A program made the translations under genes and the position numbers. 41,224 nt of DNA from Gemmataceae bacterium (GTDB taxonomy: Bacteria; Planctomycetota; Planctomycetia; Gemmatales; Gemmataceae): NCBI GenBank assembly GCA_020847555.1, contig JADLBT010000369.1, positions 1-41,224 on the forward strand. The letters are read 5' to 3'. The number at the start of each line of letters is the position of its first letter. The stretch's first letter is position 1. Of the stretch, positions 9,331 to 16,757 are shown piece by piece. The notes under the pieces were generated by a model. That model did not search any database. It was not told the DNA's origin and saw nothing but the letters and a program-made list of their open reading frames with translations.

Positions 9331-10614
9331 TCAGTAATCCCTGGTCGCGAAACGCCAGCACGCCAGCCCCAGCATCACCGCGATGAAGCCCAGCGAGCCG
9401 CCCACCGCCTCCGCCCAGTTAAACTGCGCCATGCTGTCCAGGGCCGCGCTCAGCTCCGGCGTGAGTTCCTCCGGCAGCGCTTGCAGGATCAGCATCTTCC
9501 CCGTCAGCGCGTTCAGGTCGGTCGTCCGCGGGAGAACGAAGTGGACCGTATCCACCACCGCGTACACCCAGCCGGGGATGTTGGGCTCGTTCCGAGGTAC
9601 GTGGATGACGGTGTAAATCTGGCCGACGATGAAGAACAGAAACCACATCCCCAGCGTCACCATGATGGCGACGACCGTGCTGCGCGTCAGGACGGCGAAC
9701 AGGGTCGAGACGGCGTAGAGGATGGCGAAGAAGAACGTCAGCACGGGGATGACGAGCAGGAACCCGGCGTCCCAGATCCCCGTTCGCAGACCCAGCGCGA
9801 CCCACACCCCGCCGATCGCGACCACCGAACACAGAAACATGAACGTGAGCCCGCCGATGTACTTCAGAAGCAGCAGCGTCGTGCGGTGGACCGGCTTGAC
9901 GAGCAGCAGGTCGATGGTTCCCTTGCGGAGCATGTTCGGGACGAAGAAGGCAGTAATGATGACGCCGACGATCAGCGTCACCCAGGCGCCGATGCCGTTG
10001 ACGATGAACCCCTCCACCATGTAGATCTCGAAGCCGAGCGGCAGAGGAGCCGGGATCTTGATCGCGCCGAACAACCACATGTAGTGCGGCCAGCCGCGTC
10101 GCGAGGAAACCTTCGTGCCGCCCGTCGTCACCCGGAACCGGACACTGGTCGGATCCTGCCCAGCCTCGCGCACCACCTTCAGATCCTTGAATCGGACCTG
10201 GCGGACCATGCCGAACATCATTTCCAGCACGTCCCGAATCACCCGCGCGCTTACCTTCTCGCCGAACTCCTGGTCCGACACCTTCAGCGTCAGCGTGAAG
10301 CGGTAGTCGCGCAGCCACGGCTCCCTGTCGGCGTCAGTCTGGCGGAAATCCTGGATTCCGAAGTGCATCGGCGGAGGCGGAGGAGCCCACTGCTGGAACT
10401 GTCCCGGGTGCCGGCCGCCGCCGCGAAGTTGGTCGGCGACGAACCCGTTCAGCTCCTGGGTCATCGTCTGGAGATCTTCCTCCACCTCCATCGGCACGAA
10501 CGACGTCGTGCCGACGAGGAGGATCACCAGCAGGGATAGCCCCAGCATGACGTACAGCACCTTGCTGTCGAGCGCCTCGCGCAGGGAATCCTTCAGGATG
10601 GCCAGGTATTTCAT
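9331..10614 (-). CDS. ABC-2 type transporter permease
   Basis: A 427-residue integral membrane protein, predicted permease of the exporter whose ATPase gene lies 40 bases upstream. One hydrophobic segment is near the N-terminus ([17 protein letters not shown]); a large soluble domain of about 180 residues follows, then about five further segments (for example [36 protein letters not shown] and [18 protein letters not shown]). The [17 protein letters not shown] loop is typical of ABC-2 permeases. The ATG at 10612-10614 ([20 protein letters not shown]) is preferred because the family starts there; the open frame extends 22 codons further. The substrate cannot be told from sequence. Confidence 0.88.
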   Translation of the reverse strand: MKYLAILKDSLREALDSKVLYVMLGLSLLVILLVGTTSFVPMEVEEDLQTMTQELNGFVADQLRGGGRHPGQFQQWAPPPPPMHFGIQDFRQTDADREPWLRDYRFTLTLKVSDQEFGEKVSARVIRDVLEMMFGMVRQVRFKDLKVVREAGQDPTSVRFRVTTGGTKVSSRRGWPHYMWLFGAIKIPAPLPLGFEIYMVEGFIVNGIGAWVTLIVGVIITAFFVPNMLRKGTIDLLLVKPVHRTTLLLLKYIGGLTFMFLCSVVAIGGVWVALGLRTGIWDAGFLLVIPVLTFFFAILYAVSTLFAVLTRSTVVAIMVTLGMWFLFFIVGQIYTVIHVPRNEPNIPGWVYAVVDTVHFVLPRTTDLNALTGKMLILQALPEELTPELSAALDSMAQFNWAEAVGGSLGFIAVMLGLACWRFATRDY

Positions 10615-10654
10615 GGTGACAAGCTCGTGCGGCGTTGCGAAACCTCTCCCCCGG

Positions 10655-11659
10655 TTACGCCCGCGGGCGACTCTGCTCACCCGGGTTGCCGCCCCGGTAG
10701 TGCCTGTCCGACGGCCCGACAGGGAGCACGACCGGGGCGGGCCGATCGACGCCGGGTTCGGCCGCCTCGACGGTTGCGAGGAACAGATCTTCCAGGGTCT
10801 GCCGCTTCTCGATGAGGTAGCGGAGGCTCAGCCCGCGTGCCCGCACCAGATCCACGACCGGGTCGATGTTCTGGCTGTCGGTCAGCTCGACCTCCCACAG
10901 GTTGCCGTCGCGCCGGACGGCGTACCCCTGGCGCCTCACGTCCTCGGTCGGGAAGTCCTGCCCGGGCGCCAGGCCCACGACGAACTGCCCGCGCTGCCGG
11001 GTCAACTCCTCGACGCCGCCCTCGCGGATCATCTGGCCACGCTGGAGGATGCCGACGCGGTCGCAGATCAGCTCGACCTCGCTGAGCAGGTGCGAGTTGA
11101 TGAAGATCGTTTTTCCCTGAGCCTTGAGCCGCTCCAGCAGGCCGCGGATGGCGCGCCGGCCGAGCGGGTCCACGCCGTCGGTTGGCTCGTCGAGGAAGAT
11201 CACGGCCGGGTCGTGAAAGATCGCCTGGGCGATACCGACGCGCTGCTTCATGCCCTTGGAATAGGTGCGGAGCTTGGAGTGCATCCGGCCGACCAGTCCG
11301 ACCATCTCGAGCACCTCGGGGATGCGCCGCCGGCGTTCCTGCCGCCCCACCCCGAGCAACTCCCCGTAGAAGTTCAGCAGGCTGCAGCCGGTGTGGTAGT
11401 CCGGGAAGTGGTGGTCCTCGGGGAGGTAGCCGACCTGCCTGCGGGCGGAGATGGCGCCGACCTTCGCGCCGAGCAGGGTGGCGTCACCCTCCCAGCCGCG
11501 GGCAATGCCGAGCAGCACCTTGATCAGGGTCGTCTTGCCGGCCCCGTTCTGGCCGAGCAGGCCGTAGATCTCGCCGCGCTCGACGCGCAGCGAGACGCCG
11601 CGCAGCGCCTGGATGCGGCCGTAATTCTTGGCGAGGTTTTTCGTTTCGACGATCACCAT
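10655..11659 (-). CDS. ABC transporter ATP-binding protein
   Basis: A 334-residue ATPase with Walker A GQNGAGKTT (Lys42), signature YSKGMKQR (133-140), Walker B VIFLDEPTDGVDP (about 153-165) and H-loop INSHLLSEVE. The layout is that of ABC-2 exporter ATPases (CcmA/NosF-like) with a C-terminal extension of about 110 residues that usually contacts the permease. The ATG at 11657-11659 has GGGGGTCGCTC before it. The permease gene follows 40 bases downstream, so the two form an operon. The proline- and arginine-rich last 30 residues look poorly conserved. Confidence 0.92.
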   Translation of the reverse strand: MVIVETKNLAKNYGRIQALRGVSLRVERGEIYGLLGQNGAGKTTLIKVLLGIARGWEGDATLLGAKVGAISARRQVGYLPEDHHFPDYHTGCSLLNFYGELLGVGRQERRRRIPEVLEMVGLVGRMHSKLRTYSKGMKQRVGIAQAIFHDPAVIFLDEPTDGVDPLGRRAIRGLLERLKAQGKTIFINSHLLSEVELICDRVGILQRGQMIREGGVEELTRQRGQFVVGLAPGQDFPTEDVRRQGYAVRRDGNLWEVELTDSQNIDPVVDLVRARGLSLRYLIEKRQTLEDLFLATVEAAEPGVDRPAPVVLPVGPSDRHYRGGNPGEQSRPRA

Positions 11660-11768
11660 GAGCGACCCCCGTTCCCGCCGACAGGACAGTGGGCAGTCTA
11701 CCACCGCGGGGTGGTTGCGTCTATCGACGGGGGTGCGGGGGATATGACAGGTAACCCTGTCCCGGTGC

Positions 11769-12797
11769 TTAAAACCCCTTGCCCTTCGCGTTCGTGCGGA
11801 TGCGGCAGATCGATCGATGTGCCGCCAGGTACAGCGTCGAGCCGTCGTCGCCCCACGCGCAGTTGGCCGTCGCCACGCCCGGGTCGATGCCGCCGAGGTA
11901 CGTCCCGTCCGGCGCGAACACCAGCACCCCGCCTGGCCCGGTCGCCCACACGTTGCCGGCGCGGTCGAGCTTCATCCCGTCCGGCAGACCCTGCTTCTTG
12001 CCGACCCACTTCGTCGCGTCGTGGAACACGCGCCCCTCGCCAAGCGTGCCATCAGCCTTCACGTCGAACGCCATCCACACCGCCCTGGCCGGATCGGAGT
12101 TGGCGACGTAGAGGGTCTTCTCGTCGAGCGCGAAGGCGATCCCGTTCGGCCGGCTCATCGCCTTCGTCAGGAGCGTCAGTTTGCCGTCCTTCGCGAGCCG
12201 GTAGACGCCGCAGAAGTCAAGTTCGCGCGCCGGGTCGTCCCAGTTCTTCTCCAGCCCGTAGGGCGGGTCGGTGAAGTACAGGTCGCCGTTCGACTTGAAG
12301 ACGAGGTCGTTGGGGCTGTTGAAGCGCTTGCCCATGTAGCGGTCGGCCAGGACCGTCTTCTTGCCGTCCTTCGCGATGCGCGTGACGCGCCGGTCGCCAT
12401 GTTCGCATAGCACGAGCCGACCCTGTGGGTCGAGCGCCAGGCCGTTCGAGCCCGGCTCGCCCTTGCGCGGCGCCTTGCCGGTGTAGCCGCTCGGCTTGAG
12501 GAACGGGGTGACGCCCTCGCCCTCCTTCCACTTGTTAACGACGTTATTGGGGATGTCGGAGAAGAGGAGGTAGCCGCCCTTCTTGATCCAGACCGGCCCC
12601 TCGGTCCACTCGAACCCGTCGGCGAGCTTCTCCAGTTTCGCGCCCTTCGGGACGAGCCGGTCGAAGCGCGGATCCTTGCGCTCGATGGTGCCGACGGTCG
12701 GGTAGGTCTTCTTCCCCTGGCCCTCGGTGGCGACAGAGGCTGCGCCGAGCAGGACCAGGGCGAGGAGCACGCCGGGGGTGAGCAGCAGCGTTTTCAT
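11769..12797 (-). CDS. Secreted SMP-30/gluconolactonase-like protein
   Basis: A 342-residue protein with a signal peptide (MKTLLLTPGVLLALVLLGAA, cleavage near residue 22) and a six-bladed propeller of the SMP-30/gluconolactonase/LRE family: LADGFEWTEGPVWIKKGGYL, FSDIPNN, GSNGLALDPQGRLVLCEHGD, NSPNDLVFKSNGDLYFTDPP, MSRPNGIAFALDEKTLYVAN, LPDGMKLDRAGNVWATGPGG. The metal-site Glu (TEGPVW) and Asn/Asp (SPNDL, LPDGM) are present. Members hydrolyse sugar lactones or other esters; planctomycetes encode many of them. The ATG at 12795-12797 is chosen for the signal peptide. The exact substrate is unknown. Confidence 0.85.
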   Translation of the reverse strand: MKTLLLTPGVLLALVLLGAASVATEGQGKKTYPTVGTIERKDPRFDRLVPKGAKLEKLADGFEWTEGPVWIKKGGYLLFSDIPNNVVNKWKEGEGVTPFLKPSGYTGKAPRKGEPGSNGLALDPQGRLVLCEHGDRRVTRIAKDGKKTVLADRYMGKRFNSPNDLVFKSNGDLYFTDPPYGLEKNWDDPARELDFCGVYRLAKDGKLTLLTKAMSRPNGIAFALDEKTLYVANSDPARAVWMAFDVKADGTLGEGRVFHDATKWVGKKQGLPDGMKLDRAGNVWATGPGGVLVFAPDGTYLGGIDPGVATANCAWGDDGSTLYLAAHRSICRIRTNAKGKGF

Positions 12798-12920
12798 GGG
12801 TGTGGATGCTTCGAGCGGTACAGATGCGGCCGGTGCCACAACGGCAGCGGTGAGGAGATGCTAGGGGGCGACGAGGGGGCTGACAATGAGGGAGAGGGAG
12901 CGGGGCGTGAAAGAACCAAA

Positions 12921-12986
12921 GTCCACGGGGCACGTCCCGCGGGCGAAGCGCTGGAGACTCGCCCCACGGGGCGCCACCTGCAGGCT
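12921..12986. repeat. Hairpin repeat, CCCACGGG family, copy 2
   Basis: A diverged copy of the element after thrC (7821-7885): GTCCACGGGGCACGTCCCGC at 12921-12940, GGGCGAAG in the middle, and CCCCACGGGGCGCCACCTGC at 12962-12981. Its right end lies close to the stop codon of the small gene at 12999, again a 3' position. Short fragments of the same motif occur at 28387-28403 and 33571-33586. Confidence 0.6.
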
Positions 12987-12998
12987 TTGGCTGCCCCC

Positions 12999-13223
12999 TC
13001 ACTCCACCGCGAACGCGAAGTCGAAGGCGCGGCGCAGCAGTCGGTAGTGGGCACGCTCCAGGGCGACGATCTCCGCGCGCGTGGCGGAAACCAATTCGTA
13101 GTATCGGGCCTCGATCGCTTCCATCGCGAACCCCTCGCTCCCATCAAAGGCGACGAGCTTCCCTTCGTCCGGGAGCATCTCGGCGTGGAGGAGCAGATTG
13201 TCGAGGATACACCGTAACGTCAC
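12999..13223 (-). CDS. Hypothetical 74-residue protein
   Basis: A small acidic, helix-rich protein (MTLRCILDNLLLHAEMLPDE at the start, ending in LRRAFDFAFAVE) with no motif I recognise. It is accepted as a gene because its GTG start at 13221-13223 has GGAGAGG at a suitable distance, codon use is ordinary for the window, and it lies in a gap on the same strand as its downstream neighbour. There are no signal peptide, membrane segments or cysteine pairs. It might be a lineage-specific protein; a chance open frame cannot be excluded. Confidence 0.55.
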   Translation of the reverse strand: MTLRCILDNLLLHAEMLPDEGKLVAFDGSEGFAMEAIEARYYELVSATRAEIVALERAHYRLLRRAFDFAFAVE

Positions 13224-13625
13224 GAATCGGCCTCTCCGCGTCTCGGTTTGACGACTTACGGATTAGACTAGCCGCCGTTTCACGACCGTGCCAGGTCGGC
13301 AGGGCCGGTGCGGCAAGAGGGGCAAGAGGGGCGGTGTCTCCCGACAGGGCAAACTTTTTCCCGGGCGGCAGGGCGAAGCCGCCCAGGCAGGACGCGGCTC
13401 GATTTTTTTGAACAAGATTGTGGATTTTGTCGGAGGGGGTCGTGTAGAATCGCTCCTTCGACGGTGGACCCAATCGCGGCCCCGCGGTTCGCGAACAAAG
13501 GTCGGCCGTCCGCGCGTAGGATAGAGGTATCGGCAGGAAGTCCTTGTCCTCGCCCACCCCCGAAAGGGTCGAATAGACCGATTTCAGCCGAAAATCAGGG
13601 TTTTTGCGGTTTTTACGGATAACAC

Positions 13626-13654
13626 TTGTAATGCCTTCCTGGTGGCTTTACAAT
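13626..13654 (+). promoter_or_regulatory. Sigma-70-type promoter for the sigma factor gene
   Basis: TTGTAA at 13626-13631 and TACAAT at 13649-13654, separated by exactly 17 bases. The predicted transcript begins near 13661, immediately before the first stem of the structured region, giving a leader of about 285 bases. Confidence 0.6.
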
Positions 13655-13662
13655 TGCGCGAA

Positions 13663-13757
13663 GCGATAGGGATCCCAACCCCGCCAACGAGGGAGGTTAC
13701 CCTCTTTTGGGGTCCGCTATCGCAGGTCGGGACGACCTGATGCAAGGCTGAGTTGCA
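13663..13757 (+). ncRNA. Structured 5' leader or small RNA (candidate)
   Basis: A compact set of complementary segments lies right behind the promoter: GCGATAG (13663-13669) with CTATCGC (13717-13723), GATCCCAA (13671-13678) with TTGGGGTC (13707-13714, one G-U pair), an inner hairpin GAGGG/CCCTC (13689-13704, loop AGGTTA), then CAGGTC/GACCTG (13723-13739) and TGCAA/TTGCA (13741-13757). I do not recognise a known riboswitch or 6S, SRP or tmRNA consensus. It may be a regulatory leader of the sigma factor mRNA or a separate small RNA. Confidence 0.45.
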
Positions 13758-13863
13758 GTCGCCGGAATCCGGAGAATACGACGACCGCGGACTCGCGAAA
13801 GGTGTAGGCATTGCTGGGGGAGTCGTCGCCGCCTTCCCGCTCTCGCCTTCGCTAGTGCGGTTC

Positions 13864-13892
13864 GCTACCTTCAGGAGGCATTTGAAGGTAGC
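13864..13892 (+). promoter_or_regulatory. Hairpin with GGAGG loop before the sigma factor start
   Basis: GCTACCTTCA (13864-13873) pairs perfectly with TGAAGGTAGC (13883-13892) around a 9-base loop GGAGGCATT. The reading frame of the sigma factor is open across it, so it could affect translation from an upstream start, but the preferred ATG lies 56 bases downstream with its own ribosome site. Confidence 0.4.
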
Positions 13893-13947
13893 AAGGACTC
13901 ACTGCTGCCTGGGCTCGAGATGTAATCCAGTTGAGGGAAGGAAGGCC

Positions 13948-14961
13948 ATGAAGACCCAACGCCGCCAGCGCCCCCCAGAGGCGCCCGAGGCCGCTGCTGC
14001 CCCTGTATGTACCACCACCATCTTTTCTTCAGATCTCCTCACTCCTGAAGAAGAGCGCGAACTCCTGGCAACGTTCTGGGAGTGCAAAAGTGAGTTGGTG
14101 CGCGTCCTGATCCGCCATTTCCCACGCCTCCGTGCCCACCGGCCGCCGCTGGAACCGTGGCCGATGGCTCAGTTCATTCGCGACCACTGCGATGGCGAGG
14201 TCCGCAAGGTGCTGGCCATCCGCCGCGTCCACGATCGGTACATTCACTGCAAGCACCGCCTCGCCTCCGCTAACATACGCCTCGCCGCCCATGTCGCCAA
14301 GCGGTTCCGCCACCACGCCCTCGGCTACTCCGACCTTCTGCAGGAGGCGGTCTGCGGACTGATGCAGGCGATCGATCGGTTCGACGTCAGCCACGGCACC
14401 CGCCTGGCGACCTACGCGACCTGGTGGATCCGCCAGACGCTCCAGATCGCCGTCGCTCGCCAGAGTCACCTGGTCAGCCTGTCGCCGCACCACCTGCAGG
14501 AACTGGGCCTGCTACAGCAGGAGTCCGAGGCGCTGGCCCACGGCGGCAAGCACCTGCCGAGTCCGCAGGAACTCGCGTCCCGCACCGGCAGCAGCCTCGA
14601 ACACCTGACCCACCTCCAGACCGCCACCCGCGCCCCCGTATCGCTCAACGCTGTCCTCGACGACGACAGCGACTTCAAGCTCACGGAGGCGATGCCCGAC
14701 AACGAGAGCACGACGCAGCGCACTAACTCCGAGCGCCAGGAGGCGATTCACTTCCTGATGGAGAACCTGCGGCCGCGCGAGCGGAAGGTACTCGACCTGC
14801 GCTTCGGCCTGACTGGCAACGGCACCCACAGCCTGCGCCAGATCGGCCACCTCCTGCGGATCAGCAAGGAGCGGGTCCGGCAGATCCAGAACCGCGCCCT
14901 CGAGAAACTGCGGGCGTCGGCCGAGCGCGTCGGCTGGGAGCCGAGCCTGCTTCTCGGGTGA
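13948..14961 (+). CDS. RNA polymerase sigma-70 family factor (RpoD/SigA-like)
   Basis: A 337-residue sigma factor directing RNA polymerase to promoters. Region 2 is clear: RLASANIRLAAHVAKRF, YSDLLQEAVCGLMQAIDRFD and TRLATYATWWIRQTLQIAVA (regions 2.1-2.4). A region 3 segment (SPQELASRTGSSLEHLTHLQ) and region 4 (MENLRPRERKVLDLRFGL, then the helix-turn-helix SLRQIGHLLRISKERVRQIQ) follow. There is no long acidic region 1.1, so it is more like a group 2 or alternative factor than the primary sigma. The ATG at 13948 has GGAAGGAAGGCC just before it; the frame is open upstream to 13753. A strong promoter and a structured leader precede it. A 43-bp inverted repeat follows the stop. Confidence 0.92.
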   Translation: MKTQRRQRPPEAPEAAAAPVCTTTIFSSDLLTPEEERELLATFWECKSELVRVLIRHFPRLRAHRPPLEPWPMAQFIRDHCDGEVRKVLAIRRVHDRYIHCKHRLASANIRLAAHVAKRFRHHALGYSDLLQEAVCGLMQAIDRFDVSHGTRLATYATWWIRQTLQIAVARQSHLVSLSPHHLQELGLLQQESEALAHGGKHLPSPQELASRTGSSLEHLTHLQTATRAPVSLNAVLDDDSDFKLTEAMPDNESTTQRTNSERQEAIHFLMENLRPRERKVLDLRFGLTGNGTHSLRQIGHLLRISKERVRQIQNRALEKLRASAERVGWEPSLLLG

Positions 14962-14970
14962 GAACAAGGC

Positions 14971-15070
14971 GTTTCGCGCAAAGACGCCAAGAGCGCAAAG
15001 AGAACACCACCAGCGAGTAGCTTTCTCCTGGTGGTGTTCTCTTTGCGCTCTTGGCGTCTTTGCGCGAAAC
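14971..15070. repeat. 43-bp perfect inverted repeat
   Basis: Arm 1 at 14971-15013 begins GTTTCGCGCAAAGACGCCAA; arm 2 at 15028-15070 is its exact reverse complement, with a 14-base spacer. The GCGCAAAGACGCCAAGAGCG core is the kind of short intergenic repeat often scattered through planctomycete genomes. It lies between the convergent sigma factor and HicB-like genes, where it could end transcription from both sides. Confidence 0.85.
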
Positions 15071-15100
15071 AACTTACTCAGGGCGTCACCGCGAACAGCG

Positions 15101-15283
15101 TCAGCAGGTCGTGGATGCGTTCCCATGTTCCAGGCGGTCCGCCAGGGCGCGGAGGGCAAGAGCCTGGACCCGGTCGATCGCCTCCTGCCGCGACTGTCCG
15201 TAGACCAGGACACCTGGGAGAGACGGAACCTCGGCAATCCAGCGCCCGTCTTCTTCCTGTTCAAGTTCGATCGTCAAGCTCAT
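15101..15283 (-). pseudogene. HicB-like (UPF0150) protein, probably frameshifted at the 3' end
   Basis: Sixty residues with the HicB/UPF0150 core: MSLTIELEQEEDGRWIAEVP, then SLPGVLVYGQSRQEAIDRVQ and ALALRALADRLEHG. The frame then ends abruptly with NASTTC. Another frame of the same strand reads IHDLLTLFAVTP and stops at 15078, which looks like the expected C-terminus, so a one-base loss (or two-base gain) near 15115-15125 is likely. HicB proteins are antitoxins when paired with HicA; no HicA-like gene is next to it. The ATG overlaps the rarA stop by 4 bases (ATGA). A sequencing error would produce the same picture. Confidence 0.65.
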
Positions 15284-16668
15284 TCGTCTTTCGACCTCCT
15301 GCGCTTCCGCTCGGGCGCGGGGGGCGGCGGTTCTGCGGCCCCCTCCGGCACCTTCCGGCCCGCCTGCCGTTTCTCCCGCAGTTCGGCCATCCGCCGGCCG
15401 ATTTCCGCCTCGTATCCGCGGTCCACCGGCTCGTAGTAGCGCCGCTCCTCCGGCAGGTACGCCTGATCGACCCACCCGCCCTCGTGGTCGTGGCTGTACT
15501 CGTACCCGGCCCCGTGTCCCAGTGCCTCGGCCCCGCGGTAGTGCGAATCGCGCAAGTGTTCCGGCACCTGGAGCGTCCACCCCGACCTCACGTCCGCGCG
15601 CGCCTTTCCAATTGCCAGCGTCGCCGCGTTCGACTTCGGTGCCGTGGCGAGGTACGCGACCGCCTGCGCCAGGGCGAGCTGGCACTCCGGCAGGCCGACG
15701 AACTCCACCGCCTGCAGGGCCGCCGCCGCGACCACCAGCGCCTGCGGGTCGGCGTTGCCGACATCCTCCGACGCGCAGATGACCACGCGCCGGGCGATGA
15801 AGCGCGGATCCTCGCCGGCCTCCAGCATCCGGGCCAGCCAGTAGATTGCCGCGTCCGGGTCGCTGCCGCGCATCGACTTGATGAACGCGCTGGCCACGTC
15901 GTAGTGGGCGTCGCCGGTCGCGTCGTAGTCGAGGGTCTTGCGCTGGATCGAGTCGTGCGCCACTTGCAACGTGAACTCGACCGGCCGGCCTTCCGCCGAC
16001 AGCACGCCCACCTCCAGGGCGCCGAGCGCCCGCCGGGCGTCGCCGTCGCTCACCTCCGCGAGGAAGTCGAGCGCGTCCTCGTGCAGGCGGATCGCGATCT
16101 CGCCGAGCCCGCGCTCGCGGTCCGCCAGGGCGCGGCGCAGCAGCGCCTTGACCTGGTCGCATGTCAGCGGCTCGAACGTGAAGATCTGGCTACGGCTCAG
16201 CAGCGGGGAGTTGATCGCGAAGAACGGGTTCTGGGTCGTGGCCCCGATCAGGATGACGCGCCCCTCCTCGACGTCGGGCAGCAGGACGTCCTGCTGGGCG
16301 CGGTTGAAGCGGTGCAGTTCATCGACGAAGAGGATGGTGCGCCGCCCCCCGGCCTCCAGCTCCTCGCGGGCCGCGGCGAGCAGGTCACGCACGTCCTTGA
16401 TGCCGGCGGCGACGGCGTTGAGTTGCCGAAAGGCGCACCGGGTGTGGCGGGCGATGACGTGGGCGAGGGCCGTCTTGCCGGTGCCGGGCGGGCCGTAGAA
16501 GAGGACCGACCCGAGGCGGTCCGCCTGCAACAGGCGACGCAGCAGCTTACCGGGGCCGAGGAAGTGCTCCTGGCCGATGAACTCGTCCAGGGTGCGCGGC
16601 CGCAGACGCGCCGCCAGCGGCTGGGCTCTGCGCAGGTTGGCTTCGCGGAGGTCGTCGAAGAGGTCGAT
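15280..16668 (-). CDS. rarA: Replication-associated recombination protein A (RarA/MgsA)
   Basis: An AAA+ ATPase of the clamp-loader clade acting at stalled replication forks. Motifs: the box II region PLAARLRPRTLDEFIGQEHF, Walker A FYGPPGTGKTALAHVIA, Walker B TILFVDELHRFNRAQQDVLL, sensor 1 LIGATTQNPFF, arginine finger region NSPLLSRSQIF, and the C-terminal DPDAAIYWLARMLEAGEDPR and ASEDVGNADPQAL typical of RarA. The frame starts LIDLFDDLREANLRRAQPLA, but no ATG, GTG or TTG occurs between the in-frame stop at 16693-16695 and the box II region. The best placed start is ATC at 16666-16668, with AGGAG eight bases upstream; the TTG at 16530 would remove conserved sequence. Predicted length 462. Confidence 0.88.
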   Translation of the reverse strand: MDLFDDLREANLRRAQPLAARLRPRTLDEFIGQEHFLGPGKLLRRLLQADRLGSVLFYGPPGTGKTALAHVIARHTRCAFRQLNAVAAGIKDVRDLLAAAREELEAGGRRTILFVDELHRFNRAQQDVLLPDVEEGRVILIGATTQNPFFAINSPLLSRSQIFTFEPLTCDQVKALLRRALADRERGLGEIAIRLHEDALDFLAEVSDGDARRALGALEVGVLSAEGRPVEFTLQVAHDSIQRKTLDYDATGDAHYDVASAFIKSMRGSDPDAAIYWLARMLEAGEDPRFIARRVVICASEDVGNADPQALVVAAAALQAVEFVGLPECQLALAQAVAYLATAPKSNAATLAIGKARADVRSGWTLQVPEHLRDSHYRGAEALGHGAGYEYSHDHEGGWVDQAYLPEERRYYEPVDRGYEAEIGRRMAELREKRQAGRKVPEGAAEPPPPAPERKRRRSKDE

Positions 16669-16697
16669 GAGAGCGGCTCCTGGGTCCGGAAACTAGC

Positions 16698-16746
16698 CCG
16701 GAGCGCGAGCAACGGGCGCTTCAAGCGCCCGTCGCTCGCGCTCCGG
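16698..16746. repeat. Hairpin repeat, CCGGAGCG family, copy 1
   Basis: Arms CCGGAGCGCGAGCAACGGGC (first 20 bases of 16698-16721) and 16723-16746 match at 23 of 24 positions. A related hairpin lies at 34145-34191. It sits between the BON protein gene stop and the rarA start, both on the minus strand; the BON gene ends downstream of rarA's promoter side, so the hairpin is in the rarA upstream region. Confidence 0.7.
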
Positions 16747-16757
16747 ACTGGTTACCC

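Larger units (their letters stand above)
13224..13947. other. Long regulatory region upstream of the sigma factor
   Basis: About 720 bases with no credible protein gene. It separates a minus-strand small gene from the plus-strand sigma factor gene. It holds a good sigma-70-like promoter (13626-13654), a structured transcript region (13663-13757) and a 10-bp hairpin with GGAGG in its loop (13864-13892). A -10-like TAGAAT (13446-13451) without a convincing -35 lies further upstream. Confidence 0.6.

Noticed and set aside
13446..13451. TAGAAT as a -10 box
   Set aside because: No acceptable -35 at 15-19 bases; the TTGTAA/TACAAT pair at 13626 is much better.
13741..13757. AAGGCTGAG as part of a TPP riboswitch
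   Set aside because: The other conserved TPP segments are missing.
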